The position numbers and the translations under genes were made by a program. A stretch of 64,000 nucleotides of DNA from Astrothelium macrocarpum (taxonomy: Eukaryota > Ascomycota > Dothideomycetes > Trypetheliales > Trypetheliaceae), in assembly GCA_021030915.1 (NCBI GenBank), contig JAGEMR010000100.1, positions 47,900 to 111,899 of the forward strand. Reading direction: 5' to 3'. The notes beneath the pieces were generated by a model. The model was not told the DNA's origin, searched no databases, and worked only from the letters and a program-made list of their open reading frames with translations. Positions within the stretch are counted from its first letter, which is position 1, and each line of letters starts with the position of its first letter. This document shows, piece by piece, positions 10,749 to 23,077 of this stretch.

Positions 10749-11391
10749 TCAGACTAGACTTATCTGAAGGTAGACTTGATCAATCCTGGTGCAGCGTCAT
10801 GTTCAGCACAAGGGGTTATGGGCAAGTTCAGTCGCGGCGAAGCACTTACCATCGATTGAATTTACAGCCAATCTTTTTTAGTCGTCCATTTTCCTCAAAG
10901 CCAAATTGTTTGTACCATTCGATAAGACCCAGTCCTCCTTTGGGTCCCAATTCGTCAATGGCAATGCATGCTATTACTTGAGTGGCCTGGTGCGGCTTGA
11001 TACCCGGTCTGAAAAAGGTCGCATGACCAGAGCTGGACGGTCTTTTCAAAATAGCCAGTAGATCCTCGAGCAAATGTCTTGCAATTTGTTGTCGCGTATA
11101 ATTGGGATGACAGAAGAGGTTGATTTCCACGGTTTGAGAAAGACCAGCGACTTTGCGGTTGAAGAGAAATGCATATGCAAAGCCAAGGATATGTCTCGAT
11201 TCCTCGTCCTGGGCGACAAGATATGGAAGTCCCCTTTCTACAGCTGCATTAAATCTGCGCCGGAGATCATCCTCCGATCTCGGTTCATCATGCAGTGTAA
11301 GCACGCTATTGTATACATAATGATCATGGATGGCCTTGATCCTGGGAATGTCCTGTTCCGTCGCTGGACGAATGACAGCTTTGGATGCCAT
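10749..11391 (-). CDS. GNAT-family N-acetyltransferase, phosphinothricin-type
   Basis: A predicted acetyl-CoA-dependent N-acetyltransferase of 192 residues. Exon 1 is 11391-10850, the intron 10849-10786 (GTAAGT...CACCAG), exon 2 10785-10749. Without splicing the protein would end at CKFNRW; with it the end is RWIDQVYLQ, the usual C-terminus of this subfamily. The N-terminus MASKAVIRPATEQDIPRIKA and IHDHYVYNSVLTLHDEPRS match the bar/pat-like pattern. The acetyl-CoA loop normally read as RG(I/V)G is here TRQQIARHLL, so it is divergent. The substrate is unknown. It is divergently arranged with the PRPP synthetase gene. Confidence 0.85.
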
Positions 11392-11782
11392 GCCTTGGAC
11401 CCTGTAACATATAGCAGGTACTTTGCTACAGTAGATGATACAAGTAGCTTATGTCTCGGTATATTTCAGATGGCTGTTCAAGAAATTACTAATCAAGGGG
11501 TGTCGGGGAGGCTTTCAATCAAGTAGGATGTGCTGTATTGTCTGCTATGGTTGACCGAACCAAACTCCAGGACTTTGCATCTCATAGCAAAATTGGAATT
11601 GGATGATAAAGACGTGATAAGGTTTCAGGGGCAGACTGCGGAGTGACGTTGGTTCGCCATCCCCACATCGGAATTGTGTCACGCGAGGCTGAAGAGCCTC
11701 CAAAAATTTCCACCTGTCAAAACAAAAAAATTCCCCGATTCCATTCTTTCCGCATGCAGACCACAACCACTCATCTCCAGCC
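11392..11782. promoter_or_regulatory. Shared divergent promoter region, GNAT / PRPP synthetase
   Basis: About 390 bases separate two divergent start codons, so both promoters must lie here or overlap. No specific operator was identified. Confidence 0.5.
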
Positions 11783-13646
11783 ATGCGGCAAACTCAAATC
11801 TTCTCGGGCTCTTCACACCCTGTCCTAGTGGAGAAAATTTGTGAACGACTTGGCCAACAACCAGCTAATGCCGCATTGGGCTTCTTCAGCAATGGCGAGA
11901 CCAGCGTGGAAATTAGTTAGGCATTACGCTTGCTACCACAGCCGACCGCAAGGCTAATCGTCCCAGAAACTTCAATCCGTGATCAAGACGTCTTCATTGT
12001 TCAGAGTGGCAGCACAAAGTTTGTAGGGCTGGTCTTGTTGATGATTTCCCGCTAACTTGTTGTTAGAATAAACGATGCCGTGATTGAACTACTCATTATG
12101 ATCAATGCCTGCAAAGGTGGCTCTGCAAGTAAAATTACTGGTATGATGAATGCATGAAGCCATTTTGACAGTTGCTGATCTCTCATTCTGGCTAGCTGTC
12201 CTGCCATACTTTCCCTATTCCCGCCAATCAAAGAAAAAGTCCCATCGCGGCGCTATTACCGCTCGAATGCTGGCGAACCAAATGACTGTCGCTGGTGTTG
12301 ACCATGTCATGACCATTGATCTTCATGCAAGTCAAATGCAAGGCTTCTTTCAATGCCCAGTGGACAATCTTGTCGCAGAACCAATCCTTGCTCGTTGGAT
12401 TAAACACAATGTACCTTCTTGGCAGGAGGCTGTGGTGGTGAGCAAAAATGCAGGCGGAACAAAACGTGTCACTTCACTCGCGGACGCCCTCAAGCTGAGC
12501 TTTGGCATTGTCATGACAGACAGACGCAGGCCACGCTACAGTGGTAGTGGCAGTGTACTTGACAGTACAATTTTCGAGCGAATGGCAGATGGATCGATTC
12601 CAGGAGAAATTACCGATATCGATATCGAGGCAATGACTCTACTAGATCCGAGCGAAGGTACCCATGAAGCTCGGCGTCCGCTGGAAGATGGTCCTCGAGG
12701 AGCTACTCAGAGACCTATTCTTCGAAGTAGAGGCACATCCAATGTCAGTCCTCCAATGACTGCAATCCCACCTCGTACAGCCATCCCACCATACATCACC
12801 AGTAGCAACAATAGTACCACCACAAGCACTTTCAATGCAGCCAAACGCTTCCCTCAGCATAGTTCTTCTTCATCCTCGCCAGCTACCTCTCCTGCCTCTG
12901 CAGCTATGAATCGCACCCACACTACTTCAAATGCTAGCCGCGTTCCTGGACTTCCTGATGATGAGCAATACACGGATGAGGTAAGACATCGATTTCCAAA
13001 TCCACCAAATCTAACATCAATCCAGCCAGCACGTGATGTTACGACTGGCCGTCTCGTACACGGTCACATTGTTGAAGACGATCATCCTTCGCCATCTTAC
13101 TCGGCGCGATCTGGATATAGCCGTAATCGTCCAAGCTCTGATGAAGAGTCTAACACTGGCCATATGATGAATTCATTCATGTCCACTGCTTCTTCGACTA
13201 GACCAAATAATGGCGCACTTGGAGGCACTGGTGATGCAGCAGACTCTGACGAAGGAGAAGAAGAGGACCTTAAAAATCCAGAGCTCGAAACTACCGTTAC
13301 GCTTGTCGGTAAAGTCAGAGAAAAGCCCGTCTTTATTGTAGACGACATGATTGACAAAGCTGGCTCCTGGATTGCTGCCGCAGAAACCGTTGTCAAGCGC
13401 GGAGGCGCTACCAAAGTCTACTGCATGGCTACTCATGGTCTCTTCGGAAGCGACTGCCTTGCTGAAATGGAAAACTGCAGTTGTATCGACCAAATCATTG
13501 TGACCAATTCATTAGCCATTCCTCCAGAGAAGGCACATCAGACCACTAAGCTTACAGTGCTTGACGTTAGCAATCTGCTTGCTGAAGCTATCCGGAGGAC
13601 CCATCATGGAGAGAGCATCAGCCAGCTATTCCAACATGTGGATTGA
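11783..13646 (+). CDS. prs5: Ribose-phosphate pyrophosphokinase (PRPP synthetase), Prs5-type with long insertion
   Basis: Makes 5-phosphoribosyl-1-pyrophosphate from ribose 5-phosphate and ATP for nucleotide, His and Trp synthesis. Four exons: 11783-11915, 11967-12018, 12067-12140 and 12196-13646; 569 residues. All junctions keep frame and rebuild conserved text, for example SVEIKTSIRDQDVFIVQSGS, INACKGGSASKIT and AVLPYFPYSRQ. Further hallmarks are MTIDLHASQMQGFF, VVSKNAGGTKR, TDRRRP and the PRPP loop FIVDDMIDKAGSW (about residue 466). Between TDRRRP (about 200) and the next conserved strand (about 446) sits a Ser/Thr/Pro-rich insert of roughly 245 residues. Yeast Prs1 and Prs5 carry comparable non-homologous regions; Prs5 is the closer match by total length. 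Confidence 0.93.
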
Positions 13647-14622
13647 TCCACGTTGACGAGGAGAGATTGATGCGGACTTATGACCTTAGATGCGAAAAAT
13701 ACCCAAAAAAGTCTTGTAGAGCGGATATACAGCGTGGCGTTTGTGGTGTGTGGCAACCTGGATCACGGCCATGGTCATGGATTAACATTTTATTGTTAAA
13801 GTGCATGTCAAAATGACACACGCAGCGATGCATCATGCTCCATAGATTCATAAATCGGTAGGGCACCAAACAAAGTTATTCCCAGTTTCTTAAATTCTTT
13901 TGAAAACGTGAATGCAACAATGTTGACAATAGGCTTTTCTATTTCAATATTTGGAAAATCCTCGTATCTCCCATGAGATCACCAGCTGAGCTCTCGCCAA
14001 TATGTTGGTGCACCGGAGCACGTTCCCTATCTGCAGCTTGAAACAAACCTTCTGTCATAGGACGTGGCCAAACACACATATGTGAGGACTGGTTGTGAGA
14101 TAATGTCGACGGAAATTTCGCCAACCCCACGTGCACCTATTGTCATTCTACCCATTGGTTGCATTGATGGAACCCATATTCTTCCTTGAATAGCTTGCTG
14201 GTCATTCCAATGAATATGTATCATTTCTTATTGTTAGGATATATGCTGGAAAAATATTTAAATGCTGTCGTGCTGGCTTCGACAGCCTTTTACTTCTGCC
14301 ACTCCTTTACATTTCTTTCTTTCGACAAAGAACAAACAAGTGCAGATTCCAGAGTTCTGAAAAGTCTCCGGATGCGGATTTCGATAAGTTGATGATTGCC
14401 AACACAAGCACGCAAGCAGTGTGAACAAAGAGAAAGACGAAAGTTTGTCATTCTTTTGCTTGAGCTTGCCAACGACACCAAAGTCTGGTGGTAGTGATAC
14501 GAAGGGACTGCTCCGCCGTTAAGGACAACTCATTCTCTAGTATTCGTACTTAGAGTTGTCTCTGAAGTTAATCAGAGCAAAGAACTGCTACCTTACAGTT
14601 CAGGTCCTTTTCGACTATCATC
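13647..14622. other. Intergenic, no gene seen
   Basis: About 1 kb with frames under 70 codons on both strands and no recognisable content. Confidence 0.5.
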
Positions 14623-17074
14623 ATGGCTCCAAACTTACGACAGAGACCGCCGAGGACAATTCCAGACGCTCGCAAGGAAGAGTTCATTAGGCGAGAGAAA
14701 AGAGTATGGAAGGATCGATGGGCAGGCCAGAAGACCAGTAAGGCTTTTTGTATACCATTCCAGGACTCATAGCTGACTCTACGCCCAAGACCCCAAAGAG
14801 ACGCAAAAAGCATTCCTAGAAGCTGTCTGGAACGGCTTGGACGATGCACAAAAGGCGGCCTATAGTCAAGGAATCTGGAACCCAGACCAAGCCTGGATCA
14901 ACGGAGGGCCCATCTGCAAAGGATGCCACGAGACTGGAATACCCGATTGCCATCCTCGGCCAAATCACATGTGTGATCAGTGCATGGCATCCCACGAAAA
15001 GGATCCTCATGGGTTTCCCCCAAACTGTCGTCGGCTGTGCCAACGCTGCGCGAATCTCAGTCCAAGCGAGGTACCAGACAATTGTGACCGATGCCAAGTC
15101 TTCTTGCCGCCCGTATGCTACCGATGCCGGCTTTACGATCTGAAGTGTGTATTCCGTCGCGGGACGCCTTGGAGTTGCAATGAGTGTCTTCATACCTGGG
15201 AGGATGGCTTGAGTGTTACTTGCCAAGAACTTTGCACGGATCACCGCAACTCTGGTACAAAAGACCTCGATTCTCAATGTAAAGCTTGTCGGGACAGAAA
15301 AATATGGGATCCAGGTACGATCAATTTTCTAGAGCTACCCACCTTTCACATTTAAATCGCTGACGTGCATATGTATATTAGTATGGCTTCCTGGCGATGA
15401 GAACACTCGGAAAGCACAGCTGGAAAATCATCAGCAAGAATTCCAGAGCACTCCTCATGGAAATGCTGACTATGATGACGGCAATTGGGAAGGTATGGGC
15501 TTTCTTGGATCGGGTGGTTTTGGTACTGTCGGTTTGTGGGCACGTCTCGACAGTAACAACAACATTGTGGATGTGAGTAACGCGTTTTGTCCCATTACCA
15601 TAGCTGAGGATGCTAATGAAAACAGAGAATGGTGGTAAAAGAAATGTCGAAGAAGGCCTTCGAGTATGCCGGGAAAAATGCAAATCATGCCTGGAACAGA
15701 CCGATCATGTGGCATGGAGGGCCGCGGTTGAGATATCCGCATGAAGCCCATATCCACAGGGTTCTCGAGCTAGGCAAACCCAATGCAGTAATCGGTTATC
15801 GAGGCGATACGTTCTATAGGAAAAAAGAAGCATTCCGAATTTACCAGGATTTCTGCCAATTCGGAAACTTGTTTGATTTCCTCGGACGATATCAGCCTCA
15901 GAGAGCTGAGAATGAGCAGGCCGTAGCGACATCTGCGCAGAGCAATCCATCTCGTCTGCCAGAACCATTTCTATGGTACCTATTGCTCAAGCTCACCGAC
16001 GCATGCATTGAATTGCAGATGATTCCTCAAGGGCATATGGGGATGGAAATAGTCCACCGAGACATAAAGCCGGATAACATCTACCTGGACGAGCCGGAGC
16101 CGGAGTGGCCTAATTATCCAACTCCAAAACTAGGAGACCTTGGTATTGCGGTCCTAACAAGCGACCGAGACCAGCAAAATCCTTGGGCTTACCTTGACTG
16201 GGGAACAGATGGATATCGCGCACCAGAGCAATTGGGACATCCACAAAACGACTACGAGACGCTCCCAGACGAAAACGGACACCCCATGCGACTCGACGCA
16301 CGCACCAACGTCTGGGCCGTCGGCCTTATCGTCTGGCTAGCCGCCCACGGGTACGACCAGCCTCCCAAAATGGAGCTCAAATGGCGGAGAGCCATGCTGG
16401 CGGACCCCAGCTCAATCCAACGGCTGTACCACTTCGACAACTGGACGTACAGCGCGGCCCTGCGCCAAGTGCTCGGGGAGTGCCTGAGCTACTACCCGTC
16501 CCAACGGCCACGGCCACAGCTCCTGCGCCCGGCCATCCGCACCTACCTCCACGCCAACCGCCTGTTTCCCGCGCAGTGGTCGCCGGCGGACTACCGCGCC
16601 TGGGCGGACCTCGGCGAAGTTCCCCAGAGCCAGTGGCGCATGAACGCCCACGTCATGCGCTCGGCTTCGGTAGAGAGGGAGTGGGCGACGCGCTGGCTCC
16701 ATCAGAACTTCGCCGTCCAGACCGCGCAGGCGAGCGCTGCCGACCAGATGGCTCCCGTTCCGGCTTCGGCTCCAGCAGCGGCTCCGCCGGCTCGCGGGCG
16801 GAAACGTGCCCGGGGGGGCCCCACGAGTGAGAGCGCGGCTGGGAGCTCGGTGGACCGGATGGAAGAGGAGGGATTAGGGAAGGAGGGAGATAGGAGATGG
16901 GGGAAGTCAAGAGTGGTGGAAGATGAAGAAGAGGAGGAGGAGGAAGGAGGAGGAGAGGGGGAAGTAGGGAGAGGGGGGAAGACATGGGTGATGGAGGATG
17001 ATGAAGATGAAGACGAGGAGGAAGAGGAGGATTCAGGAGAGCCAGCCGCGAAGAGAATTCGCGTTGCTGTGTGA
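14623..17074 (+). CDS. Protein kinase with Cys-rich N-terminal region and acidic tail
   Basis: The model is 759 residues in four exons: 14623-14737, 14790-15314, 15382-15572 and 15626-17074. All introns are GT-AG and frame-keeping. Residues 1-70 are basic. Residues about 70-225 carry at least seven CxxC pairs (CKGC, CDQC, CQRC, CDRC, CYRC, CNEC, CKAC), probably several zinc-binding knuckles. The kinase domain follows: Gly loop GSGGFGTVG (about 256), VVKEM with the ATP-binding Lys (282), IVHRDIKPDN (HRD at about 421) and LGDLGIA in place of DFG (Asp about 448). The essential residues are present, so activity is expected. The C-terminal 130 residues are Ala/Pro-rich, then strongly acidic, ending in a possible nuclear signal AAKRIRVAV. 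Substrate unknown. Confidence 0.85.
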
Positions 17075-17449
17075 ATACGCTGGAGAGGTCTTGGGGAGTA
17101 CCCCAAAGGTAATAAGAAGCATGGTTTGTGGAAGTATTTTGAATCAATGGCCCGGTATCCTTGAGCTCGGATTTGTATTGGGGTCCTCCTCACTATGCAT
17201 TTGGCGCTTTCCACCAACGCAAGGGACGAAGAAGAGGCCCAAGAAGAGAAACACTTGGTCGAATCCATCAGATTCCTGGCGGAGAGTCCCCCAATAGTAA
17301 CGAGCGGTAGAATTGTTAGTGTAAACTTCTAGTAGATAAAGATGTGGTTCTGATTGTTTAAATCGTATTGGGGTCCTCCGCGGTGCGCGAATGGCCGAAC
17401 TCTTGCAATTTCGTATGTCGTCCCGTAATTCTTCTCATATTACCTTTAT

Positions 17450-17700
17450 CCACGAATATCTCAACAGCCACACATTCTCTACAGCTCATACTGTGAAGGT
17501 GCACTCTCGGAGCTAGCCTCATGTATCCATGAAAGTTTGGTACAAAAATTCCAACTTTTATTTTTTTGTATGGGAAATTTCTCCGCCCATACAATTTTTC
17601 TTCATTTCAACTTTCGACGGCAATATCTCCACTTCTGAAGATTTGGCAACCCTCAAACCGTGAAGGTGGATCTTGTGAGCCTGGCGCTTTCCATCGCATC
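17450..17700. repeat. Diverged duplicated segment flanking a hairpin
   Basis: Two stretches, about 17,450-17,520 and 17,618-17,695, share the order aatatct..., ...gtgaaggtg..., ...gagc...gc, consistent with an old duplication. Between them lies ttgtatggg (17,566-17,574) facing cccatacaa (17,586-17,594), a 9-bp hairpin in T-rich DNA. The 15-base gtattggggtcctcc occurs at 17,175 and again at 17,365. It may be a remnant of a non-coding mobile element; no transposase is present. Confidence 0.4.
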
Positions 17701-17826
17701 AAAAATTATGTGAAAGGCTTGAAAAAAGTTTTGTCACAAAATAATATTTGGAAAGTGAAGTGAACTAATCCCTGCAGGATCATTTCTTTCGAGGTGCAAG
17801 GTTGCTCGAGGGGGAGGTGACGTCAC

Positions 17827-18090
17827 TCAGAAGTACTCAAAAGACAAAACCCTTGGCGGGGTGATTTTGCCGTGGGTATCTTGCTCCTGCAGAGCTAGGT
17901 GTGCAATGGACTCTTCAAGGGCGACCATGTCTCCCTTGATGCCTGGGGGCAAGCGTCCTGGGGCTGGGATTTCGGATTGCCGAGTAATTCCCTTGGTTGA
18001 GAGGAAGACAACCTTTCCTCCGTACTTGACTGGATCACTTTCGTCGTCCTCACTATCCCACTCACCGACCCAGTTTCCTTTGGATTCCAT
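17827..18090 (-). CDS. Small hypothetical protein
   Basis: A frame of 87 residues from the ATG at 18,090: MESKGNWVGEWDSEDDESD, then KYGGKVVFLSTKG and a short helix ending SIAHLALQEQ. The composition is protein-like (acidic N-terminus, folded-looking middle), but no family is recognised. An upstream exon is possible because a branch-like and CAAG-ending stretch lies just before the ATG. Confidence 0.35.
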   Translation of the reverse strand: MESKGNWVGEWDSEDDESDPVKYGGKVVFLSTKGITRQSEIPAPGRLPPGIKGDMVALEESIAHLALQEQDTHGKITPPRVLSFEYF

Positions 18091-18387
18091 GATATTGGTT
18101 CCTAGATTTTGAGCTTGAAGAGTTGGAGCAGGGTTAGCTATCAAGGGATCGTGTGCTCCAAGTTGAATCTGGCACCGCTAAAGTTCGATATTGCTTCAAT
18201 TCTCTTTCTTGAATCTTTAACATAAATATCCAAGACCGCTCAAATGAGATCTGTTCAACATTACAATCTGTTGTAAATGATAGAAAACTTGTAGTTTCAT
18301 GGAATGGTTACATGCTATACAACGATACGAAATTGGGAAGCTCCATCTGCCCCGAACTCCCAAGCCAATAATACACGATTTCAGCCT

Positions 18388-19955
18388 TCAGTAATCAAAT
18401 CGATCCGGCAGGACGACCGGCGCCAGTAAACTCCAAGCGTAAATCCCATAGCAGACCCAGGCGCTCACAATCTTAACCCAGCTCGCCCAGTATGTCCTGC
18501 CCACTGGAACAAAATCTTGGCCGTTGCCCCCCTCAAAGTTCATCGTTAACAGCGTCGCCACCCAAGTACACGCCAGCAGGAAAATGACGTGGAACAAACT
18601 ATAGTTGTACTGCGTCGCCGTTCTCTCGTCATCGCGCGGATTCTTCCCATTGCCCTCCTCATCATCCTCGTCGTCCGACTCGTCCAGCGCCGATGCCGGC
18701 AGCGCTCCAGCCTCAACTGCTGCTCGTAATGCCTCTGCGTGCATCTCGCGGCGCGAACTAGGCTGCTGACTAACCATCCCATGTTCTGCGGCGCCAGCGT
18801 CGTCGGTTGGGAGCTGCACATAGGCACTGCCGCGGCCGCCAAGGGCAAGGCCATAGGTGGCGGCGCGAGTGGTGGTATAGGCAACGGTTAGGAAGGTGAC
18901 GATGGCGCCGAGGATGATGGTGGCCTTGCGAGTGCCACGGGCGCGAATCAGCGGGTTGCAGTGTTGGTCGTCGGGCTCCATACCAACTGCAGATAGGGTG
19001 AGGTAGGTGCAGTAGACGGCGACCATGGCGGATTGGGCGAGGCCTGCGCGCGAGTTGGAGTCTTGGATGGCGGGGCGGACGGAGATGAAGGAGACGAGGA
19101 GGAGTAAGACGAGGTTGATACTGATGGCGGCTTGGTTCATGCTGCAGCCGCTAGAGGCGAAGAAGATGTACATGACGATGGTGCCTGCGATAGACCCGAG
19201 ATACATGCTGAGGGTGGAGGTGATGAGAAGACCGCGCCAGATCTTGGAGTCGTGATATTCAATCTTTTCGAGGCAGTATTCGGCCCATGTGTGTGCGAGG
19301 TCGACGAGGAGGATGAGACCGAGAAGGAGGAAGAGGATGGCGCCGATGTAGGCGAGGGTGCTGGCCCAGTTGAGGAAGAAGCCATCGGGAATGAGGAAGC
19401 TGACGACGATCAGACCAATCCAAGCAATGATTTTTGGTCCCCAGAAGCCGTTTTGGATTGGAGCTCTTCCGTCCTTGGATGAGCGCACACCGAGTAGGAT
19501 GATAGCCATGATTGCGTGAAAGACTCCGAGTGCAAAGTTGATGCGATGAACGGCGACAAAGCCATAGCACTGGTGACCAGCGCATGTTACTGGCATGTAG
19601 TCAAGTGTAAGGTGTTCTAATTTGCGAACGGCCCAGTCTGTGAGCATTATCCAAGAGAGAATTGAGTTGACGAGTAGGATGAGAGCGTAGGCAATTCGGG
19701 TAGCCATGCTGAACAGACCAATATTAGTACAGACAACGATGAGCAACTATATGTACATGCGCACCTATTTTGACACTTTCCACAAGCACTGCAGACTGCT
19801 GAACAAGTTGCAGCGCCGCAACAACTCATGGCAAATGTGCCAATCTAGAACAGAGGTCAGCCTTGGTATGCGTCCAACGCACCAAAGAGGGATGAAAAAC
19901 ATACAGTGCCCAAGCTAGGCACAGCCAACAAAGGTATGGATAGTAATGCGCCCAT
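18388..19955 (-). CDS. tms1: TMS1/Serinc family membrane protein
   Basis: A multi-spanning membrane protein of 483 residues, close to yeast Tms1. The Serinc family is linked to serine incorporation into lipids and, more recently, to lipid scrambling. Exons: 19955-19905 (MGALLSIPLLAVPSLGT), 19844-19765 and 19708-18388, with frame-keeping introns. The joined N-terminus reads SCCGAATCSAVCSACGKC and then NSMATRIAYALILLVNSILS, the family signature. About ten hydrophobic helices follow, with GFFLNWASTLAYIGAILFLL, SGCSMNQAAISINL and the C-terminal WASWVKIVSAWVCYGIYAW. A charged cytosolic loop before the last two helices holds SALDESDDEDDEEGNGK. Its start faces that of the MFS gene to the right. Confidence 0.93.
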
Positions 19956-20425
19956 GATTGCGATGGTTGAGGGTGGCTTGAGGAAAGATGGTTGTGTCTC
20001 GTGCCTGAAGAGATGGACGTCAGTTGAAGCATCTGGTGGCTTGCGCCGCTATGACTATCGCAGTTAGCCCCGGTAATCTTCCGGGAACCAGGGGTAAGTC
20101 ACGAATTGTTATCGACGATGGCCGAAATGCGATGTCGCAATCGCCGGTATCTATTCCAGAAAACAACCCAGCACTGCGCCGCTCAACAAACCTCTATTGT
20201 CATCGCTGTTTCCTCTTCAGTTTCCTTGGAAACTTTTTGAACCTGATTAGCATTCTCACTCTCCTTTCCTAGTGCGTTTTACTCCTCGTTTTCATTCTAT
20301 CTTGCGAAGCTGTTGGAGGCCACCTTCACCCATCGATTGACCGTGACTGCTGAATTGGTATCCTTATCGAGCTCAATGAGATAACCTATCAACGACCCCG
20401 AGTGCCTTGCTGCACCATTTTCATC
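19956..20425. promoter_or_regulatory. Divergent promoter region, TMS1 / MFS transporter
   Basis: 470 bases between two divergent start codons, CT-rich on the plus strand near 20,210-20,290. No named site identified. Confidence 0.45.
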
Positions 20426-22189
20426 ATGCACGACTCTACGTTTCATACGGCGCGCGTAGCCTCTGTTATCGGTGCCACTGCCATTGCTCTGGCTTGTGGT
20501 ACCAATGTATGACACTCTATCTGCTCTTGGTAACACTGGCTATATCTAATTATTTTTCAGTATGCCTATTCAGCATGGGGTCCATCCTTTGCCGATCGAT
20601 TAAATCTCTCCGCTACACAGCAAAACCTCGTGGGAGCATCAGCAAACATTGGCATGTACGCTACTGGGATACCGGTTGGGTTCATCACAGATTCAAAAGG
20701 TCCAAGACCGATGATCGTATGGGGAGCTATCTGTTTGGGGGCTGGGTATTTCCCATTGAGACAGGCATACATCAATGGGCCAGGCTCAATGGCAGTTGGC
20801 TTCATGTGTATTTTGGCTTTTTTGACCGGCATGGGTAGCTGCTCTGCTTTTACGGCCGCAATCAAGACAGGTATTGCAATTTCATTGTTTCCAAGCGATT
20901 GATACACTAACAGCAACAGCTGGGGTCAATTGGCCTAGCCATCGAGGCACTGCAACAGCTTTTCCTCTTTCAGGATTCGGCCTTAGTGCCTTCTTTTTCA
21001 CTACTTTGTCCAGCGTGGCATTCCCTGACGATACAGGCGGATACTTGTTGATGCTTGCAATCGGAACGGTTGCTCTTGTGCTCGCATCTCTGCCTTTTAT
21101 GCGGATATTCCCAACAACACCTTATTCAGCTTTACCTGCTGACGAAGAGGCTGATCGGAGGGATTCCAACCAGCTTCGTCGACCAAAATCAGTCACTCGA
21201 AAAACATCAGCCATGGAAAACAGTAAGTGCTCTACAATCATCCCCTTGCTGAACAGCTGCCAAATGATCTACGTAGATCAAGAGGTTCAGCCTGGCCCAC
21301 GAGACGACGACGAAATGTCATCCCTCCTGAGCTCATCCTCTGGCCCTGGCGATATCGCAGCACGGGAAGAAATTTTAAAGAAACAAGACTCCAGCTCACA
21401 GCGTGCAGATATCATAGGGTTTGCGCTATTCACCCATCTCACATATTGGCAGCTATTTGCAATGATGGCTATTCTGGCTGGAATTGGACTCATGACCATC
21501 AAGTATGCGTCCTGCTTCGTATAATGAATTTGCTCGATTGACGCAATTGCAGTAACATTGGCAACGATGCTCGCGCACTCTGGAGCCACTACGATGATAC
21601 CACCTCTCATACTGTTATCCAGGAGCGTCAACTCATGCATGTCTCCATCATTTCCATTGCCAGTTTCTGCGGCCGTCTCCTCTCTGGCATTGGCTCCGAC
21701 TTTGTGGTCAAGACGCTGCGCTCTTCGCGTTACTGGAATCTGCTCGTTTCCTCCAGCATCTTCACGCTTGCACAGATTGCTGCGCTACAGATTGTGAACC
21801 CCAATTCTCTCTGGATACTGTCTAGTTTGACTGGGCTGGCATATGGAGCACTGTTCGGCGTGTTTCCAGCTTTAGTAGCAGATGCGTTCGGACCAGGTGG
21901 GTTAGCATTTAATTGGGGTGCAATGACAATGGCACCTGTGATCAGTGCGAATGTGTTCAATCTGGCATACGGGGCAATTTATGATGAGCATAGCGTTGAC
22001 CCAGGAGAAAAGTTAGGAGGAAAAGTTGTCGGAAAGATTTGCACTGAAGGAAGAGAGTGCTATAGAAGAGCTTATTGGATCACACTGGCAGCCAGCTTGG
22101 TAGGGATCTTGCTGAGTGCATGGCTAATACGGCACGAAAGCGTAAAGAAGAGTCACGAGAAAAAGGCAGAAAGTAATAGAGACGCGTAA
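20426..22189 (+). CDS. MFS transporter, Mch1/nodulin-like
   Basis: A 518-residue membrane transporter in five exons: 20426-20506, 20561-20870, 20920-21222, 21277-21502 and 21553-22189. Introns are 49-54 nt and all keep frame. The N-terminus MHDSTFHTARVASVIG leads to YAYSAWGPSFADRLNLSATQ and GMYATGIPVGFITDSKGPRP, the pattern of the fungal Mch1-like (monocarboxylate-transporter-homologue) and nodulin-like branch. About twelve hydrophobic helices are visible, with a charged loop after helix 6 (DEEADRRDSNQLRRPK and the SLLSSSSGPGD stretch). Yeast Mch1 is vacuolar and its substrate is not settled, so no substrate is assigned here. Confidence 0.88.
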
Positions 22190-23077
22190 GCGGATGGGAC
22201 AAGTTCATTGGTGCCTGGCGCATTGGAATGGATATAGACTCTGAAGTTATGTGGATGGATTTTGTTGGGGCCAAAAGACTGCCGACTTCTCCCGAGCTGT
22301 TGCTGTGCTTTATCGCCCTCGTACAAATTCGTGTACGGCCAATTTCCAAGACCTTAAAATATGTTACAAGATCGCTCCGAAAGTGAACGATAATCACCAA
22401 TCAAAGGCGTTACTTTACACGTTCGGTCAGAAACCCTGAGGCTCGGTGCGAGATCGGTCATAGCAGTGGTGAGATTATTCAGCCACGAGCTTATGTGCCA
22501 CAGTCCCATTTAGTCATTTCCGACCCTTAGCGCTGATGATCGTGCAATTGAACCAGCATAGGAAGTTTTCACAAACCAAGAACCAGTGAGGCTCATTAGG
22601 CGGTGTCCTAATCCGCTCGATTGTAGCGATCTCTCGCAGATTATATCTCACTTGGTCCACTCTCTACAGATTTTTCGTGAATACGTTTTTTTATTGCAAT
22701 CGAAACAGATAAATACAGATATAATGGATGCGTTGATGACTCGCCAAGGGTCGTAATTCGTATGCACTCTGATGCTGTACATATTTTACAAGGATTGAAT
22801 GATTGGCGGCTTGGTCAACCACGGTCGGCATGTCGGGCCATCGGAGAGTCGGTGCCTTCGGGAACGTCATTGCATTTTTTCTCACCACCTGCAGTATCAT
22901 TCAGCTACATGTTGACTTTTAGCGCCCGACTGCCGATCAAGATGATGCTAGATAAAAGGTTGCAATTTCTCCCTTGGGAGCTTGAGTTTTTCGCTGCTCA
23001 GGCTCAATTTTCTCGGAGCAATTGGCAGTTTCAGTCCTCGAATACAGTGATTTTTCGTCACTCAAAATATCAACAAG
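22190..23077. other. Intergenic, no gene seen
   Basis: About 890 bases with short unsupported frames. The right end is presumably the promoter and 5' UTR of the next transporter. Confidence 0.5.

Noticed and set aside
10846..10860. Premature end of the GNAT gene
   Set aside because: A 64-nt intron leads to the usual C-terminal RWIDQVYLQ.
16412..17268. Ser/Pro-rich minus-strand reading frames
   Set aside because: They mirror the Ala/Pro-rich and acidic tail of the kinase gene on the plus strand.
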